The notes below the pieces were generated by a model. That model searched no databases. It saw only the letters and a program-made list of their open reading frames with translations, and was not told the origin of the DNA. A stretch of 40,054 bases of DNA, taken from contig NZ_NOIS01000006.1 in the NCBI RefSeq assembly GCF_004137765.1, forward strand, positions 1 to 40,054. The letters run 5' to 3'. This stretch comes from Rothia uropygialis (GTDB taxonomy: Bacteria > Actinomycetota > Actinomycetes > Actinomycetales > Micrococcaceae). The position numbers were made by a program, and so were the translations under genes. Below are positions 5,998 to 14,422 of this stretch, piece by piece; the stretch's first letter is position 1; the number at the start of each line of letters is the position of its first letter.

Positions 5998-7890
5998 CTA
6001 GCGCGAAAAGAGCGAGTGAGTGTATTGGCTTGCCATACGCACCGGCGCATTGGGTGCGCCATAGCCTGAATACCCTTCCAACCGCTGGACGACCTCGAAG
6101 AACAGGCTGCCGACTGTCTGCGTGTAGAAGTGGAGGAATTCGCCCTGGCCGTCCCGGTCGTACAGCAGGTTGAGGGCGGCAAGCTCCTGGATCTTCTCCT
6201 CGGAAAGGCCGAATCGCGCTCGCAGATCCTCGTAGTAGTTCTGGGGGATCGGGAGGAAACGCAACCCGGACGCTTGGGCCCGGCGGGCCAGTTCGACGAC
6301 GTCCGAGCAGGCGAATGCAACATGCTCGATCTCGGGTTCGTTTCCCAGATCCGGGGCCACGTTCAACGGCAAGCGCACGGTTCCGGCATCGTTCCTGACA
6401 ACCTGCGAGCTGACCAGTCCCGTGGGGCCCGGAACATCCTGCGACGGCTGGACGGCGAGCCCCAGCGCGGCCCGGTAGAACAACACGGATTCCGGGTAGT
6501 GGTGCTTGGGCTGGGCCAGGTTCACGTGATCGATGCCCGTGATCAGCGGCGTACTCCCATCCTCCGTCAAATTCTTTCGGTGGGAAGCAGCAACGTCGAG
6601 ACGGTCCGGCCAGGAGAATTCGTTGAGCCAACGATCGCCGCCGTCCGACTGCGGCGGGCAGAAGAAGATCTCGGTTCCGTCCGGTGCCAGATAAGCCGGG
6701 AACGGTTGTTCGCCCTCGCGGGTCACCCGAGGAACCTCAGGGACTTTCAAAGCGGATGCGTGAGCCGCGGCGGCCGAGTCGTGCTGGACCTCAAAGCCCA
6801 ATGACGCCATATTGGGCACGTCCATCGCGCTGGGTTCCTCGTTGATCACGATGCGGGCATGGCCCTGCTCCCACAGCTGCACGGGTTTGCTCGAGTGCCG
6901 TCCCCGGTGGGTGAATCCTAGGTGCGATAGGAGCACTTCGACCTGCTCCGTTTCCTGACCGCGAACCTCTGCCCAAGTGATGCCCTGCGGAACAATGGCG
7001 CCCGGGAGCCTGGTCAACTCTCCGACACGGGCTGCCGCTCGGGTGATTGCCGCATTCGACCCCGTGGAGCCGTCCAGCGCCCGCGCCGTCTGGTCCTGGA
7101 GCCAGACCAACGAGCGCAGGGCATCGACGGCCGTGCGGTACACACGTGTTTGGCGGAAGGAATCGTTGAAGATTTCCAGCGACAATGGGCCGGAGTACCC
7201 GCCGGCCAGGAGCTTGATCATGAAATCCACGAGGTCGAATCCACCTTCGCCAGGGAAAACCCGGAAGTGACGGGACCAGGAGAGCACGTCCAGGGACATC
7301 AGCGGAGCGTCCGCGAGCTGGACGAAGAAAACCTTCTCCCCGGGGATCTCCGGGATGGAGTCTGTGGGCCATTCACGGGACAAGATGTGGAACGTATCCA
7401 AACAAATGCCGAGATTTTCCCGGTCGGCGGCTTCGACGAGACGCCATGAGTGCTCGAAGTCGTTGACGTATCTGCCCCAGGCCAGGGCTTCGTAGGCGAG
7501 GCGGATGCCATAGGTTGCGGCGAGATCCGCGAGGCGGGCCAATTGTGATGCTGTGATGGAGTCGTCGTCGACCGTGGCGGTCCCCGCATTGGAAGGGATG
7601 AGCATCAAATCCATGCCCAAGCGCCTCATCAGCCGGAACTTGTCCTCGATGCGCCGGAGAGTGCCCTGGAACATTTCTTCCGTGGTGCCCTCGGCGTCCC
7701 TGAACGGTTGGTAGAGGTCCAAGGAGAGTCCGAGCTCGGCTGCGTACTCGCGAATGTATTCCGGGGTTTCCGGCGCTACGACGAGGTCTTGTTCGAAGAC
7801 CTCGATGCCGTCGAACCCGGCGGCCGCGGCGGCGCGCATCTTCTGCCGCAATGAACCTGACAGGCAGACGGTGGCGATCGACGTTTTCAC
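5998..7890 (-). CDS. qsuB: QsuB/QuiC-type 3-dehydroshikimate dehydratase with HPPD-like C-terminal half
   Basis: A 630-residue two-part enzyme that would convert 3-dehydroshikimate to protocatechuate in the cytosol. Residues 1 to about 280 form a xylose-isomerase-like TIM barrel with the expected metal ligands Glu134, Asp165, Gln191 and Glu239, plus His168. Residues from about 340 are a VOC fold like 4-hydroxyphenylpyruvate dioxygenase, and retain an iron-type triad: His455 (DHVNLA), His523 (EHVAFA), Glu599 (FFEVVQR). The start is GTG at 7890, overlapping the dehydrogenase stop as GTGA, so the two are translationally coupled. The open frame extends upstream to 8031, but that part overlaps the dehydrogenase gene. 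No protocatechuate-cleaving (pca) genes lie in the window. Confidence 0.92.
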   Translation of the reverse strand: MKTSIATVCLSGSLRQKMRAAAAAGFDGIEVFEQDLVVAPETPEYIREYAAELGLSLDLYQPFRDAEGTTEEMFQGTLRRIEDKFRLMRRLGMDLMLIPSNAGTATVDDDSITASQLARLADLAATYGIRLAYEALAWGRYVNDFEHSWRLVEAADRENLGICLDTFHILSREWPTDSIPEIPGEKVFFVQLADAPLMSLDVLSWSRHFRVFPGEGGFDLVDFMIKLLAGGYSGPLSLEIFNDSFRQTRVYRTAVDALRSLVWLQDQTARALDGSTGSNAAITRAAARVGELTRLPGAIVPQGITWAEVRGQETEQVEVLLSHLGFTHRGRHSSKPVQLWEQGHARIVINEEPSAMDVPNMASLGFEVQHDSAAAAHASALKVPEVPRVTREGEQPFPAYLAPDGTEIFFCPPQSDGGDRWLNEFSWPDRLDVAASHRKNLTEDGSTPLITGIDHVNLAQPKHHYPESVLFYRAALGLAVQPSQDVPGPTGLVSSQVVRNDAGTVRLPLNVAPDLGNEPEIEHVAFACSDVVELARRAQASGLRFLPIPQNYYEDLRARFGLSEEKIQELAALNLLYDRDGQGEFLHFYTQTVGSLFFEVVQRLEGYSGYGAPNAPVRMASQYTHSLFSR

Positions 7891-8771
7891 AGCGATTCTC
7901 CTTGTTGGGCGGCGACAAGCCGTTCGAAATGGGTTCGCATGGGCGCGTATTCGGGCCGTAACCCGGTGATGAGTTCGAAAGCATCGACGGCCTGTCCGAC
8001 CGCCATGTACCCTCCAGGCAGAACTCGACACCCGAGCTCACGCGCATGGTGAATCAGCGCGGTTTCCTGCGGAAGGTAGATGACATCCGCGACCCACAGG
8101 TCGGGGCGGATGAGGCCGAGGTCAAGCGGAGCCCCCGGATGATGGTGCATCCCAATGGGCGTGGCATTGACCAGTCCCGAGGCCGCGCCGATCGCTTGAG
8201 GCAGATCCTCGCTCCTGAGCGCTGAAACGGTCGCTTCCGGGAACTGCCCGGACAGTTCGGCGGCTCTGTCCTCGGCCCGCCCGTGGTCGACGTCGAACAG
8301 GGACAGGTGCCGAACCCCGCGTGAGAGCAGGGCGTAGGCGGTCGCGGAACCCGCACCGCCGGTTCCGAGTTGGACGACGGCATCCAGCGAAGCACCGGGG
8401 AGGCCTTCGTCCAAGGCGCTCGCGAATCCGGAAAAGTCGGTATTGTGGCCGATCAAGCGCCCGTCTTCCACGACCACCGTATTCACGGCACCCAGCCGCT
8501 CGGCGTCGCTCGCAAGGCCGTCCAGGTGTGTGATGATGGACTGTTTGCACGGGAAGGTGACGTTGAAGGCGCTGAAGCCGAGCTCGGCGGCCGTTTTCAT
8601 CAGCTCGGGTGCACGCTCGACGCCGTCAGTGATGGTGTCCAGGTCGATGGGGCGGTAAATGTACCGCAGTCCGAGCCGGTCCGCAGCCTCCTCGTGCATC
8701 GGTGCGCTGAGGGTCGCGGTGATACCGCTTCCGATCAATCCGACGACGTAGGACTCGCCTACCAGACTCAT
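7887..8771 (-). CDS. qsuD: QsuD-like quinate/shikimate dehydrogenase
   Basis: A 294-residue shikimate dehydrogenase-family enzyme. The N-terminal substrate domain has NVTFPCKQ with catalytic Lys76, AVNTV with Asn97 and GHNTDFSG with Asp112. The NAD(P) domain carries VVQLGTGGAGSATAYALLSRG, followed by an Asp-containing end of the second strand (LFDVDHGRAED), which points to NAD rather than NADP and so to a catabolic role. I recall close similarity to Corynebacterium glutamicum QsuD across VVQxGxGGxGxAxAYAL and the C-terminal AVDAFxLxTGL. ATG at 8771 (GGAG 6 nt upstream) is preferred over 8795. It is first in a two-gene operon with qsuB. Confidence 0.92.
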   Translation of the reverse strand: MSLVGESYVVGLIGSGITATLSAPMHEEAADRLGLRYIYRPIDLDTITDGVERAPELMKTAAELGFSAFNVTFPCKQSIITHLDGLASDAERLGAVNTVVVEDGRLIGHNTDFSGFASALDEGLPGASLDAVVQLGTGGAGSATAYALLSRGVRHLSLFDVDHGRAEDRAAELSGQFPEATVSALRSEDLPQAIGAASGLVNATPIGMHHHPGAPLDLGLIRPDLWVADVIYLPQETALIHHARELGCRVLPGGYMAVGQAVDAFELITGLRPEYAPMRTHFERLVAAQQGESL

Positions 8772-8932
8772 AACGCTCCGATCTCTCGTGACCACGATGT
8801 ACCGCGATTCACGTTACCCAGCTCGCAGGGCGGATGGCGCATGAAAGTTCGAATCGCGCACAGAACCGGGCCGTCCCGCATGTGTGTCCGTGCCGCAATG
8901 CCCGGGATTTCCCCTAACTTGTGCGATTGGTC

Positions 8933-10039
8933 CTAAAGCTCGGCGAAGCGCCTGACGTGTTGCCGGATGTGCTCGGCGTGGTCATAGATGTCCTCGATGT
9001 TTTCGATGAGTACGCGAGTCTCGACCTTGTTTTCGTCGAAAATGCCCAGGTACTTTCTCGATTTGCCGTTGAAATGAAGGCGCGCAACTGGGCGGCGATT
9101 GTTGTCGTCGAGCAGGATTGCAAAGTATGTTTTGCTGTCGCGATGGGTGATCCGGTGGGGCTTTACCTCGCTGCAAGCTATCGCCTTGACGATCTGATAG
9201 CCCGTCAGCTCTTCCTCGGTTGTGACGATGCCGGTCTTCTTGGCCTGGTCTCCTTCCGTCGGTTCTTCCTCCGTCTCCGAAGGAGTGTCTGCGGCCGGCA
9301 GGTCCTGTGGTTCCGGGTTTTCACTGTCCCCCAGGGCAACTGATAACCGCTCGTTGACCATTTCCTTCAGGAATTGTTTGGTGGCTTTGGAAACCAAACC
9401 GGAAAAGAGCTTCAGGTTGTCCGCCGTTCCCCGTCGCTCCGAGACTCGACCCATCAGGAGACGCACCAGTTCGGGGCTTGGCTCTCTGAACTCGGTAGCA
9501 AGCTCCCGTTTCAATGCGCCAACGTACTTCAGTTCCTCCGCCGAATTGAGCACCGAGGTCAAGTTGAAGGTCTCTTTCGTGATTTTTCTGAGAGCGGGCA
9601 ACATGCTCTCGTCGATGTTCAGGAGATCAAGCACGAGGAAAGGCTGCCGGTCCATGATGTTTGGTGAGTCAAGGTCCGTGAAGAAATTGAATACCCTGCC
9701 GTTCGTCAGTACACCGATGCGGGCATTCGTCACCGAGAAGTAGCGGTAGAGCTGAGACGCATGATTGAGGCTCAGTGGATCGCCGAGCCGCTTGCATTCG
9801 ATCAAAATCTGGACTTCGGAGTCCTTCATGATCGCGTAGTCGACTTTCTCACCCTTCTTGGTGCCGTGATCCGCCGTGTACTCGGGAACAACCTCGAGAG
9901 GATTGAAGATGTCATACCCCAATACCTGAGAGATGAACGGCATGATGAAGGCATTTTTCGTTGCCTCTTCGGTCTGGATGGAGCCCTGTTGGGCACGCAG
10001 TTTGGTGGCGAGTTCTCGTAGACCTTCTTCGAACGGCAT
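8933..10039 (-). CDS. Solitary HsdR-N type PD-(D/E)XK nuclease-like protein
   Basis: A 368-residue protein. Its N-terminal half matches the type I restriction enzyme R-subunit N-terminal domain (HSDR_N_2): TEEATKNAFIMPFISQVLGY, then Glu53, Asp67 in EKVDYAI and Glu81-x-Lys83 in ILIECKR, a complete PD-(D/E)XK nuclease site. ARIGVLTNGRVFNFFTDLD follows as in that family. There is no helicase motor domain. An acidic linker (about residues 255-285, rich in P, E, D and T) leads to a C-terminal domain of about 90 residues that I do not recognise. The start ATG 10039 has GGAGGAG. No methylase or specificity subunit is adjacent. Phage defence or DNA repair is possible but unproven. Confidence 0.85.
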   Translation of the reverse strand: MPFEEGLRELATKLRAQQGSIQTEEATKNAFIMPFISQVLGYDIFNPLEVVPEYTADHGTKKGEKVDYAIMKDSEVQILIECKRLGDPLSLNHASQLYRYFSVTNARIGVLTNGRVFNFFTDLDSPNIMDRQPFLVLDLLNIDESMLPALRKITKETFNLTSVLNSAEELKYVGALKRELATEFREPSPELVRLLMGRVSERRGTADNLKLFSGLVSKATKQFLKEMVNERLSVALGDSENPEPQDLPAADTPSETEEEPTEGDQAKKTGIVTTEEELTGYQIVKAIACSEVKPHRITHRDSKTYFAILLDDNNRRPVARLHFNGKSRKYLGIFDENKVETRVLIENIEDIYDHAEHIRQHVRRFAEL

Positions 10040-10463
10040 GATGGCTCCTCCAGGTGAAAACGGGCGATAGGTGGATGGCCATTCAGCGGCCGCAACCTCA
10101 GTGTAGAGCAAAGTGACGTACATTACATGTGCGCGATGTGTCCGAGCCAAAAGTGCCGATTCATCCGGACAATCCATGATTCTCAGAGGCGACGATGAAG
10201 GTTGAGTCTCCCCCCTTCCCTCAAGAGGCCACAATGGTCACGTTTGCCGGGCCAGTTGGTGCACCATGGCACCCGGGTGCGGCTGATACATGGGCCCACT
10301 GGCCACTACGCCGGGTGAAGGAACATGAAGCATTGACGCCGGGTTACTGATCTCTTGTAGGGGTTGACCTGCGGTTATAGCGTCAGTCACCAACCAAGTC
10401 GCACGATCCGAAGTGCAGGGTCGATTGCGGCGTATCCAGCGGTTCCACCCCAAGGAGAGTCCA
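10040..10463. other. Divergent intergenic region between nuclease and dioxygenase genes
   Basis: This 424-bp spacer has no convincing gene. It holds the palindrome cluster at 10257-10280 and a possible promoter beginning with TTGACG at 10333-10338 on the plus strand, without a good -10 box. It should hold the promoters of both flanking genes. Confidence 0.5.
10257..10280. promoter_or_regulatory. Two adjacent perfect palindromes
   Basis: TGGTGCACCA (10257-10266) and GCACCCGGGTGC (10269-10280) are each perfectly palindromic and are only 2 bp apart. Together they present four GCACC/GGTGC half-sites within 24 bp. They lie midway between the divergent nuclease (start 10039) and TauD-type (start 10464) genes. 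Their density suggests an operator for a dimeric or tetrameric regulator, but none is encoded next door. Confidence 0.4.
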
Positions 10464-11414
10464 GTGACCGTCAACGAATCCACTTCCGCTCCGAACGCCA
10501 ATACCGCGACCGAGTTCTCCGTGCGAAAGATCGGTCAGTACACCGGTGCCGAGATACGAGGCCTGGACCTCTCCGGGGACCTCTCCGAAGGGGTCGTCGG
10601 CCGCATCAGAGAGCTGCTCAACGAACACAAGGCACTCGTCTTCAAGGATGCTGGAGTCCACAGCGACGAGGCCCAAGCCCATTTCGCGTCCCACTTCGGC
10701 CCATTGACCAAGGCGCACCCGACCGTTCGTTTCGAAGGGCAGGATTCTAAGAATGTCCTTCCCGTGGACAGCGAGTCCTCGGTGGCCAATAAGTGGCACA
10801 CCGACGTCACCTTTGTCGTCAACCCACCTCAGGCATCCACTCTTCGAAGCATCAAGCTCCCTGACTATGGGGGTGAAACGCTCATCACCAACTCCGTGGC
10901 CGCCTACAACGGCCTCCCGGAAGAGTTGCGGGCCTTCGCGGACACCCTCTGGGCCGTGCACAGCAACGATTCGGATTACGTTCGGCCGGACAAGGTCACC
11001 TCCGACGCCGAACGGAGCTATCAGGACCAATTCGTCTCATCGACATTCCGCGCGGTGCACCCCGTCGTGCGCATTCACCCCCTGACCGGGCAGAAGGGGC
11101 TGTTCATCGGAGCCTTCGCCCAGCGGCTCAAGATTCTGGGTGTTACGGCGGAGGAGTCCCTGGACCTGTTGCGCATATTCCAACGACATATGACCAAGCC
11201 GGAATACATTGTGCGGGTGGCTTGGGAGCCGGATCAGCTCGTCCTATTCGACAACCGCGCGACCCAACACTATGCGATCGACAATTACGACCGCGCACCT
11301 CGCAAGCTCAACCGCATCACGGTTGCCGGGGACATCCCTCAAGGTGCCGACGGCGGCAGGAGCTACGCCGTCGAAGGCGATTCCTCGGACTACTCGCCTG
11401 TTGTCGGCCTCTGA
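10464..11414 (+). CDS. TauD/TfdA-family 2-oxoglutarate-dependent dioxygenase
   Basis: A 316-residue Fe(II)/2-oxoglutarate dioxygenase. The iron triad is visible as KWHTD (His112, Asp114) and QHYAID (His269), with the 2-oxoglutarate-binding Arg284 in KLNRITVAGD. The family couples 2-oxoglutarate decarboxylation to hydroxylation, often releasing sulfite from taurine or alkyl sulfonates/sulfates, or cleaving aryloxyacids. No sulfonate ABC transporter is nearby, so the substrate is open. The start is GTG at 10464 behind AAGGAGA (10452-10458); the frame runs back to 10413 but the ribosome site settles the start. It is a single gene; the next operon starts 90 bp downstream. Confidence 0.92.
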   Translation: MTVNESTSAPNANTATEFSVRKIGQYTGAEIRGLDLSGDLSEGVVGRIRELLNEHKALVFKDAGVHSDEAQAHFASHFGPLTKAHPTVRFEGQDSKNVLPVDSESSVANKWHTDVTFVVNPPQASTLRSIKLPDYGGETLITNSVAAYNGLPEELRAFADTLWAVHSNDSDYVRPDKVTSDAERSYQDQFVSSTFRAVHPVVRIHPLTGQKGLFIGAFAQRLKILGVTAEESLDLLRIFQRHMTKPEYIVRVAWEPDQLVLFDNRATQHYAIDNYDRAPRKLNRITVAGDIPQGADGGRSYAVEGDSSDYSPVVGL

Positions 11415-11504
11415 CCTGAGATGGCCCTCCGTGTGAACTCTCCACCCTGATTCCTACCCTGGGGTGGTGCCGGTTGGGGGACCGTCCCGGCGAGAGTAAG
11501 GGGC

Positions 11505-12032
11505 ATGACTACACATACCCTCTTCTTCGGTTTACTCGCAGTCTTGATTCTCGGTTGGATCATTTTCCGACAATTCCAGTGGAAGCCTCTCCAACCGAGG
11601 CGGGCTATGAAAATCGGGGCGATTCTGTCGCTCATCGCCGTCTTCAACCTGGCTCTTTATCCCATACCCCTGACCGGAGGGGACCTGGGAGCTTTCCTGC
11701 TGGAACTGACCGTCGGTGCCGGGGCAGGTGTCCTGCAGGCAAGGGTCGCTCATTTTCGTCCGATCACCCCGGGGGCCGCGAACAGACTGCTCGCGAGGAG
11801 CTCTATCAGGGGTCGGGAAGTACCTCAGCTCGAAAGTCGACCTGGTGGCACAGGCCTACTGATTTGGGTATGTTTGCTGGCTGTCCGCGTCGGAATCGGG
11901 GCGTACGCCGCGGCTCACGGCCTGGAACTTGTCACCTCGGTCTGGGCAATTTACCTGGTCATCGGCGCAAACCGCATTGCCAACGGGGCTATACTCTCTC
12001 GTCGTACGGTTGCCCAGAGCGTTTCCGCCTAA
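11505..12032 (+). CDS. Multi-pass membrane protein of the two-component operon
   Basis: A 175-residue hydrophobic protein with about five membrane segments (roughly residues 5-22, 36-54, 60-80, 118-138 and 140-160) and a loop rich in Arg/Gly/Pro at about 85-115. I do not recognise a named family with confidence; it resembles small CcdC/DUF1453-like integral membrane proteins. It lies 12 bp upstream of the next start (12045) and in the same direction as the kinase and response regulator, so it is probably co-transcribed and may act as a signal input or output partner of the sensor. Confidence 0.75.
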   Translation: MTTHTLFFGLLAVLILGWIIFRQFQWKPLQPRRAMKIGAILSLIAVFNLALYPIPLTGGDLGAFLLELTVGAGAGVLQARVAHFRPITPGAANRLLARSSIRGREVPQLESRPGGTGLLIWVCLLAVRVGIGAYAAAHGLELVTSVWAIYLVIGANRIANGAILSRRTVAQSVSA

Positions 12033-12044
12033 TTGGAGCCCAGC

Positions 12045-12218
12045 ATGTACCCAGAGAGCCATCGGAGCCCGCCGGCGCGCACTGTTGCGGTAGGTCTGAT
12101 GGGCTCGGCGTGGGCTTTCATTCTTGTTCTTCAGATAGCACGAGGCGACCAGGTGTTCCCGGCCAGCCTGGGGATCATTGCCATAGCTCTGTGGATCGTC
12201 CAGACGGCGTTGACCTGA
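12045..12218 (+). CDS. Small membrane ORF, probable N-terminal part of a split histidine kinase
   Basis: Fifty-seven residues with two membrane segments (about 17-30 and 39-55). ATG at 12045 has GGAG 7 nt upstream; a TTG at 12033 is an alternative. The frame ends at TGA 12216-12218. The same frame then continues without another stop for 12 codons into the kinase ATG at 12255, through a run (PFIWFAWV) that completes a membrane helix cut in half by that ATG. This fits a single sensor kinase of about 372 residues interrupted by one nonsense codon better than two separate genes. Confidence 0.6.
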   Translation: MYPESHRSPPARTVAVGLMGSAWAFILVLQIARGDQVFPASLGIIAIALWIVQTALT

Positions 12219-12254
12219 CGGGCAAGCCAACCTTTCATCTGGTTTGCCTGGGTC

Positions 12255-13163
12255 ATGATCGTCCTCGGAGCCTTCGCCGGTCCGGCCACCAGCGTCATTG
12301 GCGCCATCCCGGCCATTTCGGGAACGCTGATGCTGACGCGGGACTCGCAGGTTCCCATCAGGCGTGGGACGGCCGGGCTCTGTCTGGGAATTCTGGGTCT
12401 CGCCCTCGGAGCCTTGGAGGACAAAGCCGACGTCGTCAGCAGCATAGGGTGCCTTGCCGGCCTTCTCCTCGTTTTCCTCTTCGGCCTTCTGCGTCGACAA
12501 TCCGACGCAGTCGAGGCGGCGGAACGGGCGTCCCTGGAGGATCGTTTGGCGGCAGCTCAGGAGAGAGCCCGCAGCGCGGCCGTCGAGGAACGGACAGCGA
12601 TTGCGCGAGACCTTCACGACGTACTCGCTCACAGCCTGGGCGGACTGACCATCCAACTCGATGCGCTCAATGCAGAGCTCGAATCGGGAAAATACGAAGC
12701 CGCGATCGCCCGTTCAGCCCAAGCACGAACCCTGGCGAGCTCGGGTCTGGAAGAAGCCAGGCGGGCGGTTGCTGCCTTGAGAGAACCGATGACCGATCTT
12801 GACCACGGGCTCGAATCGAGCATCAAAGCGCACCGCGATATGGGAGGTTCCGTGACGGTCGATCTTGAACCGGCCCGGGACCTGCCCTCGCAGGCCAGCG
12901 AAGTATTCTCGAGAGGGCTCCAAGAGTTCCTGACCAATGCCAGGCGTTATGCGCCGGGAGAGACGGCTCATGTCATCCTGGCTCACGACGATGCCCACTA
13001 TCGCCTATCCGTATCCACCCCGAGAACTCTCCGCGTCCAGACCTCAACAGGGGGCGGATTCGGGCTCCAGGGAGTGCGCGAGCGCGCGGAAGCCATCGGT
13101 GGGCGCCTGATGATCGATGACGGGAATCCGTTCGTCGCTACCGTGGAGGTTCCCCATGATTAA
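12255..13163 (+). CDS. NarL-type sensor histidine kinase (possibly 5'-interrupted)
   Basis: This 302-residue frame has hydrophobic segments at about 1-25, 40-55 and 63-80. It then has a HisKA_3 dimerisation domain with phosphoacceptor His121 in ERTAIARDLHDVLAHSLGG and a HATPase_c domain with N-box QEFLTNARRYAPG and G-box GGGFGLQGVRERAEAIGG. It would autophosphorylate and pass phosphate to the adjacent regulator. ATG 12255 has no ribosome site and lies inside a membrane helix, and the same frame continues upstream to the 57-residue ORF except for one TGA. Sensory input may thus be damaged while the kinase core is intact. Its 3' end overlaps the regulator start by 8 bp. Confidence 0.85.
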   Translation: MIVLGAFAGPATSVIGAIPAISGTLMLTRDSQVPIRRGTAGLCLGILGLALGALEDKADVVSSIGCLAGLLLVFLFGLLRRQSDAVEAAERASLEDRLAAAQERARSAAVEERTAIARDLHDVLAHSLGGLTIQLDALNAELESGKYEAAIARSAQARTLASSGLEEARRAVAALREPMTDLDHGLESSIKAHRDMGGSVTVDLEPARDLPSQASEVFSRGLQEFLTNARRYAPGETAHVILAHDDAHYRLSVSTPRTLRVQTSTGGGFGLQGVRERAEAIGGRLMIDDGNPFVATVEVPHD

Positions 13164-13797
13164 GGTACTCGTGGTCGATGACCAGGCCATCGTCAGAGAC
13201 GGCCTGGTGACTGTTCTCGGACTGACCGAGGACATCGACGTCGTCGGGCAGGCAGAGAACGGGGTTCGGGCGCTCGAACTCGTCGACGAGGAAAACCCGG
13301 ACGTCGTGCTCATGGACCTGCGTATGCCAGAAATGGATGGGGCCGGCGCGACCGCGCGCCTGAGGGACTCGCACCCGGAGGTCGCGGTGCTGGTGCTGAC
13401 GACTTTCGCCGACGACTCCTCGATCGCAGGCGCCCTGGCAAGTGGCGCTCGCGGATATCTCACCAAGGACGCAAGCAGGCAAGAGGTTGCCGCCGCGATC
13501 CGCACAGCCGCGAGCGGGCAGGTTACCTTCGCCCGTGAGATCGGCGAGAAAATCGCGGGTTCCTTTTCCCCGAGAACTAGCCCACGCGATCGTTTCCCCA
13601 GCCTGACGTCGCGAGAGGCCGAGGTGCTCGACCGTATGGTCGACGGGAAGAGCAACGCGGAGATAGCCCAGGAACTTTTTCTCACGGTCGGGACGGTCAA
13701 GTCCTACACCAATGCGGTGTTCAGCAAGCTCGGTGCGCGAAACCGGGCTCACGCGATCGCGCTTGCCACGGGCCGGGCCGACGAGCAGAGGCGATAA
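13156..13797 (+). CDS. NarL/LuxR-type response regulator
   Basis: A 213-residue regulator. The receiver domain (residues 3 to about 120) has the acidic pair VVDDQ at 8-9, phosphorylation site Asp54 in VVLMDLRMPEMDG, and the conserved Thr/Lys positions in LTTFADD and YLTKDAS. A LuxR helix-turn-helix follows (about 145-205: LTSREAEVLDRMVDGKSNAE, then GTVKSYTNAVFSKLGARNR). ATG 13156 sits behind GGAGG at 13145 and overlaps the kinase end by 8 bp, so the two are coupled. The open frame extends to 13117, but the receiver fold starts at this Met. The target genes are unknown; the operon's own membrane protein is a likely one. Confidence 0.93.
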   Translation: MIKVLVVDDQAIVRDGLVTVLGLTEDIDVVGQAENGVRALELVDEENPDVVLMDLRMPEMDGAGATARLRDSHPEVAVLVLTTFADDSSIAGALASGARGYLTKDASRQEVAAAIRTAASGQVTFAREIGEKIAGSFSPRTSPRDRFPSLTSREAEVLDRMVDGKSNAEIAQELFLTVGTVKSYTNAVFSKLGARNRAHAIALATGRADEQRR

Positions 13798-13870
13798 AAC
13801 AGAACCGTCACGCAAGTTCTTTCTCGTTCATGCGGACGTCCTGAATTCGGCGACTCCTTAGAATGGCCGC

Positions 13871-14416
13871 ATGGCAACACCCCAAGGAAACCTGAAGTGG
13901 AATTCGCTCGTCGAGACCCTGGAACTCGTGGCGCCGCCCGTGGCCGATGCGGTCCTCGCCGGGGCCGTGCCCCACGCCGAAGTTGCGTCGATTAGTGAGG
14001 AACTAGCGGATACCGCCGAATTCTGTGATGCCTACGACGTCGCCCCGGAAGCGTCCGCGAACTGCGTGATTGTGCGGGGAAAGCGCGGTGAAACAACGAC
14101 CGACGCCGCCTTGCTCGTGCTTGCGACCGATCGGGCCGACGTCAACAAGACGGTCCGGAAGCACCTGGATGCGAGGAAGGTTTCTTTCGCAGATCAGAGC
14201 TCGACCGAAGAAGCCACCGGTATGACCTCAGGTGGCATTACGCCGGTCGGATTGCCGGCGGACTGGAAGATATTGGTCGATCGCAGGGTCGCAGAATCGC
14301 CGCTCGTGGTGATCGGTGGGGGCGTTCGAGGGTCGAAACTCCTCGTCCCGGGGTCGGAATTGGCAGAACTCCCGGGTGCGGAGGTCTTGGACCTGGCCGC
14401 GCCGTCTCCGGAGTGA
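13871..14416 (+). CDS. YbaK/ProX-like aminoacyl-tRNA deacylase family protein
   Basis: A 181-residue protein with the YbaK/prolyl-tRNA-synthetase-associated domain. NKTVRKHLDARKVSFAD carries the conserved Lys region, and GMTSGGITPVGLP is the family's signature, followed by LVDRRV and VVIGGGVRGSKLLV. The family hydrolyses mischarged aminoacyl-tRNAs (such as Cys- or Ala-tRNA-Pro) in the cytosol. The length is close to the usual 150-180. It is a single gene 73 bp after the response regulator, with no obvious link to it, and it converges with the amidohydrolase gene. Confidence 0.88.
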   Translation: MATPQGNLKWNSLVETLELVAPPVADAVLAGAVPHAEVASISEELADTAEFCDAYDVAPEASANCVIVRGKRGETTTDAALLVLATDRADVNKTVRKHLDARKVSFADQSSTEEATGMTSGGITPVGLPADWKILVDRRVAESPLVVIGGGVRGSKLLVPGSELAELPGAEVLDLAAPSPE

Positions 14417-14422
14417 CTAAGC

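Noticed and set aside
11474-12802. Open frame of 442 codons over the membrane protein and kinase genes
   Set aside because: It is rich in Arg, Ser, Gly and Pro, has no domain, and overlaps genes with clear membrane helices and kinase motifs in another frame.
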